From assembly GCF_916618755.1 (NCBI RefSeq), contig NZ_CAKAKB010000004.1:1-64000 (forward strand): 64,000 nucleotides of DNA. Direction: 5' to 3'. Source of the DNA: Actinotalea sp. Marseille-Q4924. Its GTDB lineage: Bacteria; Actinomycetota; Actinomycetes; Actinomycetales; Cellulomonadaceae. How positions within the stretch are numbered: the stretch's first letter is position 1; every line of letters begins with the position of its first letter. A program made the translations under genes and the position numbers. The notes under the pieces were generated by a model. It ran no database searches and was not told where the DNA came from. It saw nothing but the letters and a program-made list of their open reading frames with translations. Shown here in pieces: positions 15,611 through 24,016 of this stretch.

Positions 15611-16870
15611 GTGCCCGCGCCGCGCTACCACGCCCCCCGCCTGAGCCTCTGGCATCGGCTGTGGCGGCCGTTCTGGGTCCTTCCGGTCACCCTCACGGTG
15701 GCGTCCGGCGTGCTCGGGGTCGCGCTGCCGGCGCTCGACCGGACGCTGAGCGAGTCGGTGCCCTGGCTGTTCCAGGGCGGGCCCGACGGGGCGCGCTCGC
15801 TGCTGAGCACGATCGCCACCGCCATGATCTCGGTGACGGGCCTCGTCTTCTCGATCACCATGGTCGTCCTGCAGCTCGCGAGCAGTCAGTTCACGCCCCG
15901 CGTCCTCGGGTCGTTCCTCGAGAGCCGTGTCACCCAGTCGACCCTCGGCGTCTTCGCGGGGACCTTCGTCTACGCCCTGACCGTGCTGCGGTCCGTCCGG
16001 GGGGAGAGCGACGAGCTCGCCGCGTTCGTCCCGCAGACGTCGATCACCGTGGCGTTCCTCTTCGTCCTCGCCAGCGTCGGGTGGTTCCTCGCCTTCATCC
16101 AGCACATCACGGCCTCCATCCGTGTCTCCGAGGTGGTGCTCGGAACGGCCGACGAGACCCGGCACGTCGTGGACCGGCTCTACCCTGCGGAGCCCCCGGG
16201 GGCAGCCGCCGACGACGGGCCGTCGCGCGCTGCGTCCCGCACCGTCACCTGCGGGGACCGCTCCGGCCACGTGCGCGAGATGGACCTGGCCGGGCTCGTG
16301 CGACTGGCCGCGGACCACGACGTCCTCGTCGAGGTGACCGTCCAGCTCGGCGAGTTCCTGCCCGAGGGCGGCCGCATCGCCGTCGTGCGCGCGGCCACGG
16401 GCGAGGCCCTCACGGACGACCTCCTGGAAGACGTCGGACGCACCGTGAGCATCGCGAAGGAGCGGGGCGTCGACCAGGACCCCGCGTTCGGGCTCCGCAA
16501 GCTGGTCGACATCGCCGAGCGGGCGCTGTCGCCGGCGGTCAACGACCCGACGACGGCGAGCCAGGTGGTCGACGGTGAGCACCGCGCGCTGCGACTCGCC
16601 GTGCAGCGCCACGACCCGCCGGCGCGCCTCACGGACGACCAGGGCCACCTGCGCGTCGTCCACCGGCCGCAGACGGTGGCCGTCCTGCTGAGCCTCGCCG
16701 TGCGCGAGATCGCCCACTGGGGCCGGGACTCGCTCCAGATCCCCGTCCGGCTGAGGTCGATGCTCGACGACCTCGAGGGCGTGGCGCTGCCGCAGCACCG
16801 GGCGGCGATCGCCGACGTGCGTCGAGAGATCCCGCCGGACCCGCCGGGGCAGACGGCATCCACCGACTGA
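15611..16870 (+). CDS. DUF2254 membrane protein
   Basis: A 419-residue DUF2254 protein with four predicted membrane helices in the first half (near residues 18-40, 63-88, 112-130 and 145-165), including the family signature AMISVTGLVFSITMVVLQLA, then SSQFTPRVLGSFLES. The C-terminal half is soluble and holds LVDIAERALSPAVNDPTTA, another family motif. The function is unknown. Start GTG 15611 follows GAGGAGCACC. Confidence 0.88.
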   Translation: MPAPRYHAPRLSLWHRLWRPFWVLPVTLTVASGVLGVALPALDRTLSESVPWLFQGGPDGARSLLSTIATAMISVTGLVFSITMVVLQLASSQFTPRVLGSFLESRVTQSTLGVFAGTFVYALTVLRSVRGESDELAAFVPQTSITVAFLFVLASVGWFLAFIQHITASIRVSEVVLGTADETRHVVDRLYPAEPPGAAADDGPSRAASRTVTCGDRSGHVREMDLAGLVRLAADHDVLVEVTVQLGEFLPEGGRIAVVRAATGEALTDDLLEDVGRTVSIAKERGVDQDPAFGLRKLVDIAERALSPAVNDPTTASQVVDGEHRALRLAVQRHDPPARLTDDQGHLRVVHRPQTVAVLLSLAVREIAHWGRDSLQIPVRLRSMLDDLEGVALPQHRAAIADVRREIPPDPPGQTASTD

Positions 16871-16872
16871 CC

Positions 16873-16891
16873 GGCGTGCGTGACGCACGCC
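16873..16891 (+). terminator. hairpin after the DUF2254 gene
   Basis: GGCGTGC (16873-16879) pairs with GCACGCC (16885-16891) around GTGAC, three bases after the stop codon at 16870. Confidence 0.55.
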
Positions 16892-17045
16892 ACATTGCGC
16901 CGGATGACCCCGTGACAAAGGTCTCAGGCGGACAGCACACCGGGTCCCTAGCGTGAAGTCAGGAAACGCGACGCAGGAAGCGCGATTCCGGGGACGAGGA
17001 CGTGCGGTGCAGCGGAGCTCCGTACGCGACGCACAGGAGGCGATG

Positions 17046-17597
17046 ATGTCCACCACGACCGCCCGCCCCGCGGGCACCATGAGCACCACGGTCTTCCAGG
17101 AGGAGATCGTCACCCGGCCCGGCGCGCGCTACGCGCTCGCCTTCGGCCGCATCGTCATCGGCTGGATCTTCCTCTGGGCCTTCGTCGACAAGCTCTTCGG
17201 CCTGGGCTACGCGACGCCGGCCGAGCGGGCCTGGCTCAACGGGGGCACCCCGGCCCAGGGCTACATCGGCGGTGCCGAAGGTCCCTTCGCCGGCTTCTTC
17301 CAGTCGGTGTTCCAGAACTCGTTCGGCGACATCCTCTTCATGGTCGGCCTGCTCGGCATCGGCCTTGCCATGATCCTCGGCATCGGGCTCAAGGTCGCTG
17401 CCGTCTCCGGCACGCTCCTGATGATCTTCATGTGGATGACGCAGATCCCCTGGGTGATCGGCGGCAACAACCCGGTCACGACCTCGCACTGGGTCGAGGC
17501 GGCTCTGCTGATCATCGCCGCCACGACGCTCGCCGGTGACACGGCAGGCCTCGGCAAGAGGTGGGGCGGCATCGTCGGCAACAGCTGGCTGCGCTGA
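17046..17597 (+). CDS. DoxX-like integral membrane protein
   Basis: A 183-residue protein with about four membrane helices. FGRIVIGWIFLWAFVDKLFG and the later GLKVAAVSGTLLMIFMWMTQ, with HWVEAALLII, resemble the DoxX/thiosulfate:quinone oxidoreductase large-subunit fold. No partner subunit is adjacent, so a respiratory role is uncertain. ATG 17046 was chosen over 17043 because AGGAGG (ending 17040) then has normal spacing. Confidence 0.78.
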   Translation: MSTTTARPAGTMSTTVFQEEIVTRPGARYALAFGRIVIGWIFLWAFVDKLFGLGYATPAERAWLNGGTPAQGYIGGAEGPFAGFFQSVFQNSFGDILFMVGLLGIGLAMILGIGLKVAAVSGTLLMIFMWMTQIPWVIGGNNPVTTSHWVEAALLIIAATTLAGDTAGLGKRWGGIVGNSWLR

Positions 17598-17620
17598 CCC
17601 CGCACGCACCACCCCGCACC

Positions 17621-17661
17621 ACGACGGCGGGGCTCGGGACGGTCCCGGGCCCCGCCGTCGT
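17621..17661 (+). terminator. very long hairpin terminator
   Basis: A 20-bp inverted repeat with one mismatch (17621-17640 with 17642-17661). The left arm begins ACGACGGCGGGGC. It lies 24 bases after the DoxX-like gene and abuts the TetR remnant. Confidence 0.75.
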
Positions 17662-17663
17662 CC

Positions 17664-18130
17664 GTGCTGTTCGCGGCCCACGGCGTCCACGCGACGCCGA
17701 TCGAGGGATCGCCGATGCGGCGGGTTTCACGTGCGGGGGCGTTCTCCTCCAGCTTCGAGAGCAAGACGGAGCTGTCTTCGCACTGGCCGAGCGGGAGTGG
17801 CGGCTCCGGCTGGACCACCCCCGTGCGACGTTCGACCGCCTGCTGTCGGCCGACGCCATCGACGGCGACCGCCTGGAACCCGATGTCGTGTGGCTGATGC
17901 CGGAGATCTTCGAGAACCCGCCCGACGACCGGCTCTGGCACCTCGTCCACGCGGAGTTCGCGCTGCTCGCGATGCGCGACCCCGAGGTCGCGCCGCGCTT
18001 CCTCGCGAGCACCGAGACGGCCCAGCGTGAGCTCGCGGCGCTCCTGGACACCACCGTCCGCTCCCTCGGCCTGCGCTTCGTCCTGGACCCGGCGGACCTC
18101 ACGCGCCTCACGGAGCCCCTGGAGGGCTGA
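17664..18130 (+). pseudogene. TetR-family regulator with three frameshifts
   Basis: The DNA reads as a TetR regulator only if three single-base changes are undone. VLFAAHGVHATPIEG leads to a missing G near 17705, then IADAAGFTCG to an extra G in the run 17735-17739, then FSSSFESKTEL to a missing T near 17775, then FALAEREWRLRL. The rest is open to 18130, with a typical effector domain (DDRLWHLVHAEFALLAM). The first helix before VLFAA is also missing and the terminator hairpin abuts this point. The gene is decayed and probably no longer controls the P450 gene that follows. Confidence 0.75.
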
Positions 18131-18195
18131 GTGCCGCCGTCTGCCACGGTCGGGCGAGGAGGCGCCGACCCCGCGCCGCAGCCGAGGATGGGTCG

Positions 18196-19344
18196 GTGAC
18201 CGACCCCGACTGGAACCCTCGTGGCCCGCGCGTCCGCCGGGACGCCCGCTCCGCCTACGACGAGCTGCGGGCGCGGTGCCCCGTCGCGCACGGCGCGGAC
18301 GGCTCCTGGACGTTCCTGTCCCACGCCGACGTCGCGCGCGCAGCGCTCGACCACGAGACGTTCAGCAACGCCGTGTCACGCCACCTCCAGGTGCCGAACG
18401 GCCTCGACGGGCCGACGCACACCGCGTACCGGGCCGTCGTCGAGCGCTACTTCACGCCGCAGCGCATGGCGGCCCTCGAGCCGCGGCTCCACGAGGTCGC
18501 CGTCGCGCTCGTCGAGGAGGTGGACGTGCCCGGACGTGTCGACGTCGTCCGGCTCGGCTCCCTCTTCGCCGTCCGCGCGCAGAGCGCCTGGCTGGGGTGG
18601 CCGGCCGCGCTCGAGCCGGTCCTGCTCGCGTGGATGGCCGATCACCGCGCGGCGGCCCGGTCGGGCGACCGCGCGCGCACGGGGGAGGTGGCCGGGAGGT
18701 TCACCGCGATCATCCGCGGCCTCACCGACGCCCGACGTGCCGCCGGCGACGACGCCCCCGACGACGTGACGACCGAGCTCGTCCGCGACCGCGTCGACGG
18801 CCGTCCGCTGACCGACGACGAGATCGTCTCGGTCCTGCGGAACTGGACGGGGGGCGACCTCGGGTCGATGGCCCTCGCGGCGGGCGTCGTGGTGACCTAC
18901 CTCGCCGACCACCCGGACCTGCAGGGCCGGGTGCGTGAGGGCGTGTCGGACCGTGAGCTCGACGCGGTGCTCGACGAGGTCCTGCGCATCGACGACCCGT
19001 TCGTCAGCAACCGGCGCGTCACGACCCGGCCCGTCACGGTCGGTGGGCGCGAGATCGGGCCCGGTGCCCGGGTGGTCCTGCACTGGACCGCCGCGAACCG
19101 TGACCCGCGCGCGTTCGGCGACCCCGACGCGTTCGCCCCGGAGGCCAACGCGCCGTACAACCTCGTGTGGGGCATCGGGAAGCACGTCTGCCCCGGCCGG
19201 CCGCTCGCGACGCTCGAGCTGCGCGTGCTCGTCAGGGCCCTCCTCGTGGCGACCAGGGCCATCGAGCCCGACCCCGATCGACCCCGCTTGCGTGAGCTGC
19301 CGCCCGTCGGCGGGTTCTCCGCGGCTCCGGTCGTCCTCCGGTGA
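18196..19344 (+). CDS. cytochrome P450
   Basis: A 382-residue soluble bacterial P450 (monooxygenase). The heme-ligand loop is WGIGKHVCPGRPLA (Cys332), the ExxR motif lies in LDEVLRIDDPF, and WTGGDLGSMALAAGVVV is the I-helix region. The I-helix lacks the usual acid-alcohol pair (AGxET replaced by GGDLGS), as seen in some peroxygenase-like or unusual P450s. No ferredoxin or reductase gene is adjacent. Start GTG 18196. The neighbouring upstream TetR gene is broken. The substrate cannot be told. Confidence 0.9.
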   Translation: MTDPDWNPRGPRVRRDARSAYDELRARCPVAHGADGSWTFLSHADVARAALDHETFSNAVSRHLQVPNGLDGPTHTAYRAVVERYFTPQRMAALEPRLHEVAVALVEEVDVPGRVDVVRLGSLFAVRAQSAWLGWPAALEPVLLAWMADHRAAARSGDRARTGEVAGRFTAIIRGLTDARRAAGDDAPDDVTTELVRDRVDGRPLTDDEIVSVLRNWTGGDLGSMALAAGVVVTYLADHPDLQGRVREGVSDRELDAVLDEVLRIDDPFVSNRRVTTRPVTVGGREIGPGARVVLHWTAANRDPRAFGDPDAFAPEANAPYNLVWGIGKHVCPGRPLATLELRVLVRALLVATRAIEPDPDRPRLRELPPVGGFSAAPVVLR

Positions 19345-19388
19345 CGCGCCCGGTCGGGCGACCCACCGCGCCGGGGTGAGGTCGACCG

Positions 19389-20147
19389 TCAACCCTGGGT
19401 GGGTGCCGGCGACGCGCCGTCGTCCTCCGTCCGGCCGGCGGCGAGCGTCTCGGGGTGCTCGTCCCTCGCCTCCTGGGCGTGCAGGTACCGCCACGCGAGC
19501 AGCGCGCACACCCCACCGTTGAGGGCGCCGACCACCACGTCCGACAGGTGGTGCATGCCGCGGTACAGCCGTGCGTACGCCACGAGGACCGGGACGAGGA
19601 GGAACAGCGCCATGAGTGCCGTGCGCAGCGCGGCCGACCGGATGCGCGAGGCGAGGAGCGCCAGCGTCAGGTAGAAGGCGGTCGAGGCACCCACGTGCCC
19701 GCTGGGGAACCCCGACGTCGGCGGTGCCTCGTCGAGGAGCTCGACGTCGGGCCGCTCGCGTCCGACGACCGCGGCCGCGGTGACGAAGACCGTGGCCTGC
19801 ACCGAGATGGCGATCGCCGGCACGAAGGCGCGACGCCACTGGCGCGTGCGCCACCACAGGGCAGCGACCACCACGACGCACCCTCCGACGATGAAGGCCG
19901 TGGCGCCGATGTTCGACCACACCGACGTGACGCCGTCCATCACCGGGGTCCGCTGGTCCACCAGCGCCTCGTTCAGCGCCACCTCCGCGGGGAGCGAGTC
20001 GAGCGGGCCGACGACGAGCAGGCCAACGGCCACGACGCCGAGCCACAGCACCAGCACCGGGACGGCGGCGCGCCGCACCATGTCCCGCCGGGTCCGCGCG
20101 CTCAGCGGACGGGTCCGCCCCTCCTCGGGGGTCGTCGGGTAGGACAC
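19389..20147 (-). CDS. PAP2-family membrane phosphatase (first of two)
   Basis: A 252-residue integral membrane phosphatase with six predicted helices and the three PAP2 motifs: VGRERPD, FPSGH with PSGHVGAS, and RLYRGMHHLSDVVVG (catalytic His). It probably removes phosphate from lipid phosphates such as undecaprenyl pyrophosphate or phosphatidate. Start GTG 20147 follows GAGGAGGC. It is downstream of a second PAP2 gene with a nine-base gap, so the two form an operon. Confidence 0.88.
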   Translation of the reverse strand: MSYPTTPEEGRTRPLSARTRRDMVRRAAVPVLVLWLGVVAVGLLVVGPLDSLPAEVALNEALVDQRTPVMDGVTSVWSNIGATAFIVGGCVVVVAALWWRTRQWRRAFVPAIAISVQATVFVTAAAVVGRERPDVELLDEAPPTSGFPSGHVGASTAFYLTLALLASRIRSAALRTALMALFLLVPVLVAYARLYRGMHHLSDVVVGALNGGVCALLAWRYLHAQEARDEHPETLAAGRTEDDGASPAPTQG

Positions 20148-20156
20148 CGTGCCTCC

Positions 20157-20882
20157 TCAGCCGGGAGCACGGGGGGCGGTGGTCGCCTCCGCCCCGGTCG
20201 CCGGGTCGGCGGGCACCTCCCGGGGCAGCGCACGGTCTCCCCAGCCGCGGTACCCGAGGTAGGAGGCCCCGGCCATCGCACCGCCGAGCGCGATCCCGGC
20301 CACCACGTCCGAGGGGTAGTGCGCGCCCAGCAGGACGCGGTCGGCGGCGGTCGCCACGACGGCGACGGTGGCCAGGCCGACGGCGGCCGCCCGCCCTCGG
20401 CGCCCCAGCAGGGGCCACAGGAGCAGGACGACGACGACGCCCGTCGCCGCGGTGTTCATCGCGTGGCCGGACGGGAAGCTGTACCCGGGGGCGCGCGTGA
20501 GCGCGTCCTCGAGAGCGGGGCGTGAGCGCGCGACCAGCACCTTGAGGGCGTTGCCGAGCCCCCACGTGAGGAGCACCGTGGCGAGCGCCCACAGCACCCG
20601 ACCGCGCAGCCCCCGGCGCGTCCACACCCAGACGCACAGGGCCGCCGCCGCGAGGTTGACCCATCGGGCCTGGAAGGCGTCCTGCCACAGGAGCAGGCCG
20701 CGGTGGAGCTCGGGGTCCGCGCCCGTGAGGCGGGTGGCCGCTCTGACGACGGCGACGTCCGCCCGGTGCACGCCCGACGCCTCGGAGCGCACGACGACGG
20801 CGAGCACGGCGACCGGCAGCGCGGCGGCGGCCGCGAGCGCAGCGGCCCCCGCGAGGCGCCCTCGGCGCAGCCACCGGCCCAT
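20157..20882 (-). CDS. PAP2-family membrane phosphatase (second of two)
   Basis: A 241-residue PAP2 protein. Motifs are KVLVARSRPALED, YSFPSGHAMNTA and LLGAHYPSDVVAG, with about five or six membrane helices. It differs markedly in sequence from the adjacent PAP2 gene, so this is not a recent duplication. The start ATG 20882 has TACGCT six bases upstream and no ribosome site, which fits a leaderless transcript covering both genes. Confidence 0.88.
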   Translation of the reverse strand: MGRWLRRGRLAGAAALAAAAALPVAVLAVVVRSEASGVHRADVAVVRAATRLTGADPELHRGLLLWQDAFQARWVNLAAAALCVWVWTRRGLRGRVLWALATVLLTWGLGNALKVLVARSRPALEDALTRAPGYSFPSGHAMNTAATGVVVVLLLWPLLGRRGRAAAVGLATVAVVATAADRVLLGAHYPSDVVAGIALGGAMAGASYLGYRGWGDRALPREVPADPATGAEATTAPRAPG

Positions 20883-21002
20883 GAGCGGAGCGTAGGACTG
20901 CCGGCACCCGGCCGCCCCGTGGGGGTCGGGGCCGGGCGCCGCTGCTCGCCGTCGTGGCGGACGGGTGCGGTCCGGCTCCTGCCCTGGTGGTAGGCAGGAC
21001 CC

Positions 21003-21713
21003 GTGGACGTCGACCTCGACACGGGCTGGCTGCTCAGCGAGCTCATCCCCGGGTCCCTGCGCGCCCTGGACCTGGTCGGCGTCTTCCTCAACGGCGTCCT
21101 CGGCGGCACCATCGCACGGCAGCGGCGGTTCGACCTCGTCGGCTTCGCCATCCTCGCGATCGTCTCGGCGCTCGGCGGCGGCATCCTGCGCGACACGTTG
21201 CTCCAGCAGGGCCCGCCGGTGGCGCTGACCGACCCCTGGTACCTCACGACGGCCCTCGTCGGTGCGCTCGTCGCGTTCGTCGTGCGGCTGGAGGGCCGCT
21301 GGTGGAACCGGTCCTTCCTGGTGGGCGACTCCCTCGTGCTCGGCTGCTGGGCCGCGGTGGGCGCCGGCCGCGCCCTCGAGGCCGAGCTGGGCGTGCTCCC
21401 GGCGGTGCTCCTCGGCGTCACGACGGCCGTCGGGGGCGGGATGATCCGCGACGTCGTCGTCGGGCAGGTCCCGGCCGTCTTCGGCGGGAACACGCTCTAC
21501 GCGACCTCGGCCGTGTTCGCGTGCCTCGTCCTCATCCCGCTGCACGAGGCAGGGCTCGAGACGGCCGGCGTCTACGCGGCGATCCTGGTCGGCTCGGGTC
21601 TCAGCCTCGTCGCCCGGTGGCGCCGGTGGATGCTGCCCGACGCGGACACGCTGCGGCTGCGCCCTCCGTCGCGGCTGCTGCCGCGGCACCGGCGCAAGGG
21701 CGACCCGCAGTAG
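21003..21713 (+). CDS. TRIC-family (UPF0126) membrane channel protein
   Basis: A 236-residue protein with two repeats of the TRIC/UPF0126 fold. Each half ends in a Gly-rich kink plus Arg-Asp: SALGGGILRDTLLQQGPP and TAVGGGMIRDVVVGQVP. There are about seven membrane helices. Bacterial TRIC proteins conduct monovalent cations; this was shown for homologs, not here. Start GTG 21003 with TAGGCA six bases upstream suggests a leaderless message. Confidence 0.88.
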   Translation: MDVDLDTGWLLSELIPGSLRALDLVGVFLNGVLGGTIARQRRFDLVGFAILAIVSALGGGILRDTLLQQGPPVALTDPWYLTTALVGALVAFVVRLEGRWWNRSFLVGDSLVLGCWAAVGAGRALEAELGVLPAVLLGVTTAVGGGMIRDVVVGQVPAVFGGNTLYATSAVFACLVLIPLHEAGLETAGVYAAILVGSGLSLVARWRRWMLPDADTLRLRPPSRLLPRHRRKGDPQ

Positions 21714-21728
21714 CGCGGGCCGGCCTCG

Positions 21729-22466
21729 TCAGCCGGCGACCGCGACCGTGCGGGCGACGGAGAGAGCGGCGTCCAGGCCCTCGGGCGTGGGGGGCGTCTG
21801 CAGGACGATGCGCGTGACCTGGTCCCCGACGCCGACGAGGACGTGCGCGGTCGTGACCGGCGCCTGCCAGACACGGCGGCCCTCGCGGTCCCTGCTGCTG
21901 TGCCCCTCGGTGTCCGTGACGACGTGGACGACGGCCGCGTCGGCGCCCGGGACGTCCAGGGTGTAGACGGTGGAGGTCACGCCGTCCAGGGCGGGTGAGA
22001 GCGACTCGCTGAGTCGCTGGGCCCAGGCCGCGTCGGTGACCGGCGGGTAGACCTGTGCGCCGGAGGTCGCGGACCGGGTGCCCCGGATGACGGGGCCCGC
22101 GAAGAGCTGGACGCCGTCGAAGGCGCCGGCGGACCGGTACTGGGCGGGGACCGTCAGCGAGACCGTCCCCGACGTCACGACGGTTCCGGCGGCAGGGGCG
22201 ATGTCAGGGAGGGGCTCCGCGGGGAGCGCGGCGACGACGTCGGCCACCTGCTGCGGGGCGTCCGGAGCGATCTCCTCGGTGGGGGTCTCGGCCTCGGCCT
22301 CGCCCGCGACCGTCCCGGCGCCGCCCTCCGCGTCCTCGCCCGTCGGGGCGGTGACCTCCGGGCTGCTCGTCGGTGCGGCGGTCGGCTCCCGGTCCTGCCC
22401 CACGGCGCAGCCGGCCAGCAGGCCGACCGTCATCGTGACCACGACCAGGCGCGTGGCGGTGCTCAT
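21729..22466 (-). CDS. predicted lipoprotein of unknown function
   Basis: A 245-residue exported lipoprotein: signal with lipobox LLAGC (Cys20), then a Thr/Ala/Glu/Pro-rich linker to about residue 80, then a beta-rich domain with SGTVSLTVPAQYRSAGAF, VYTLDVPGADAAVVHVVTD and TRIVLQTPP. I do not recognise the family. Start ATG 22466 follows CAAGGAGAGCG. It is convergent with the TRIC gene, with a 15-base gap. Confidence 0.8.
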   Translation of the reverse strand: MSTATRLVVVTMTVGLLAGCAVGQDREPTAAPTSSPEVTAPTGEDAEGGAGTVAGEAEAETPTEEIAPDAPQQVADVVAALPAEPLPDIAPAAGTVVTSGTVSLTVPAQYRSAGAFDGVQLFAGPVIRGTRSATSGAQVYPPVTDAAWAQRLSESLSPALDGVTSTVYTLDVPGADAAVVHVVTDTEGHSSRDREGRRVWQAPVTTAHVLVGVGDQVTRIVLQTPPTPEGLDAALSVARTVAVAG

Positions 22467-22517
22467 GACGCTCTCCTTGCGGTGCCCGGTGGAGGCACTG
22501 TGCGCGCCCCCACCGGG

Positions 22518-22546
22518 ACTATCGGCACCCGTACGGGGCCTCACAA
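22518..22546 (-). promoter_or_regulatory. promoter of the lipoprotein gene with a palindrome in its spacer
   Basis: On the minus strand TTGTGA (22546-22541) and GATAGT (22523-22518) are separated by exactly 17 bp, a good housekeeping-sigma promoter. The spacer contains the perfect palindrome CCCGTACGGG (22528-22537), a possible repressor site. Confidence 0.55.
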
Positions 22547-22684
22547 GGTGTAGGGCGACTCGGATGCTGTGGCGCTGGGCACTTCGGGTGACGGGCGGGC
22601 TTAGTTCAGCGTCTATACAAACCACCGTCGGCCGCCTACCGTGTCGACCGTCCGCCCAGCCCCGAGCCGGCACAGGAGCACGAC

Positions 22685-24016
22685 GTGATCACCCCGCGAC
22701 CCGCCGCACCCCCCTCGTCCTCCACCTCGTCCGTCGTCTCGGTCGCCGACCCCGGCGCGGACCTCCGGCACCGCGTCACCGGGACGACGATCACCGTCAC
22801 CGGCGCGGACGGCGCGCCGCTGCGGGAGGCGGAGGTGACCGTCGAGCAGCTCCGCCCAGCGCTCGCCATCGGCAACATCGGCTTCGACCTCATCCCGCTC
22901 GCCAACGGTGAGACGGAGCTCGACCCGGCGGAGGTCGAGACCTTCGGCGGCGCGTCCGTGGAGCAGCTCGAGCACCTCGGTGCCCTCTTCGTCCAGGTCT
23001 TCGACACCGCGACGCTGCCCTTCTACTGGGGCCGGTTCGAGCCGGTGCGCGGCGCGCCGGACACCGACCGCCTGCGCCGGACCGCGCAGTGGTTCGCGGA
23101 CCGCGGTGTGCGGCTCAAGGGCCACCCGCTCGTGTGGCACACCGTCACGGCGCCGTGGCTGCGCGACCTGCCCGTGGACGAGGTGGAGCGCGTGCAGCGC
23201 GAGCGGATCCGGCGCGACGTCGGCGACTTCGCCGGGCTGATCGACACCTGGGACGCCATCAACGAGGTCGTGATCATGCCGGTCTTCGACAAGGAGGAGA
23301 ACGGCATCACGCGCCTGTGCCGCGAGCGCGGCCGCAGCGCGACGGTCCGGATGGCGTTCGAGGAGGCCCGTGCGGCCAACCCCGACGCGACCCTCCTGCT
23401 CAACGACTTCGACATGTCCACCGCGTACGAGTGCCTCCTCGAGGGCGTGCTCGCCGCCGGCATCCAGGTCGACGTCCTCGGGCTGCAGAGCCACATGCAC
23501 CAGGGCTACTGGGGCGAGGAGAAGACGCACGCGATCCTGGAGCGGTTCTCCCGCTACGGGCTGCCGATCCACATGACGGAGTCCACGCTGCTGTCGGGTG
23601 ACCTCATGCCGCCGCACATCGAGGACCTCAACGACTGGCAGGTCGACCACTGGCCCTCCACGCCGGAGGGGGAGGAGCGGCAGGCCGACGAGGCCGTGCG
23701 CCACTACCGGACCCTGGCGTCGCACCCGGCCGTCCAGGCGATCACCTACTGGGGCATCACCGACGACGGCGCGTGGCTCGGCGCACCGGCCGGCCTGGTC
23801 CGCTCGGACGGCACGCCCAAGCCCGCGTTCGAGGCGCTGCGGGACCTCGTCCGCCGCGACTGGTGGCTGCCGCAGACGACGACGCGCACCGACGCCGACG
23901 GTCGGCTCACCGTGCGGGCGTGGGCGGGGGACTACCGGGTCAGCGCCGTGGGCTCTGCCGCTGAGGCCACCCTCGGTGCGACCGACGGCGTGACGGTGCG
24001 GCTCGCCGGCGACTGA
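22685..24016 (+). CDS. intracellular GH10 endo-1,4-beta-xylanase
   Basis: A 443-residue GH10 enzyme that hydrolyses beta-1,4-xylan chains. Family motifs are present: KGHPLVWHT, WDAINEV (acid/base Glu194), LNDFDMS, GLQSHMHQGYW and IHMTEST (nucleophile Glu299). The N-terminal about 80 residues form a small beta domain (VTGTTITVTGADG) and the C-terminus has a beta tail (LTVRAWAGDYRVSA). No signal peptide or carbohydrate-binding module is present, so it probably acts in the cytoplasm on imported xylo-oligosaccharides. Start GTG 22685 follows CACAGGAGC. Its last 85 bases overlap the convergent gene ending at 23932. Confidence 0.93.
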   Translation: MITPRPAAPPSSSTSSVVSVADPGADLRHRVTGTTITVTGADGAPLREAEVTVEQLRPALAIGNIGFDLIPLANGETELDPAEVETFGGASVEQLEHLGALFVQVFDTATLPFYWGRFEPVRGAPDTDRLRRTAQWFADRGVRLKGHPLVWHTVTAPWLRDLPVDEVERVQRERIRRDVGDFAGLIDTWDAINEVVIMPVFDKEENGITRLCRERGRSATVRMAFEEARAANPDATLLLNDFDMSTAYECLLEGVLAAGIQVDVLGLQSHMHQGYWGEEKTHAILERFSRYGLPIHMTESTLLSGDLMPPHIEDLNDWQVDHWPSTPEGEERQADEAVRHYRTLASHPAVQAITYWGITDDGAWLGAPAGLVRSDGTPKPAFEALRDLVRRDWWLPQTTTRTDADGRLTVRAWAGDYRVSAVGSAAEATLGATDGVTVRLAGD

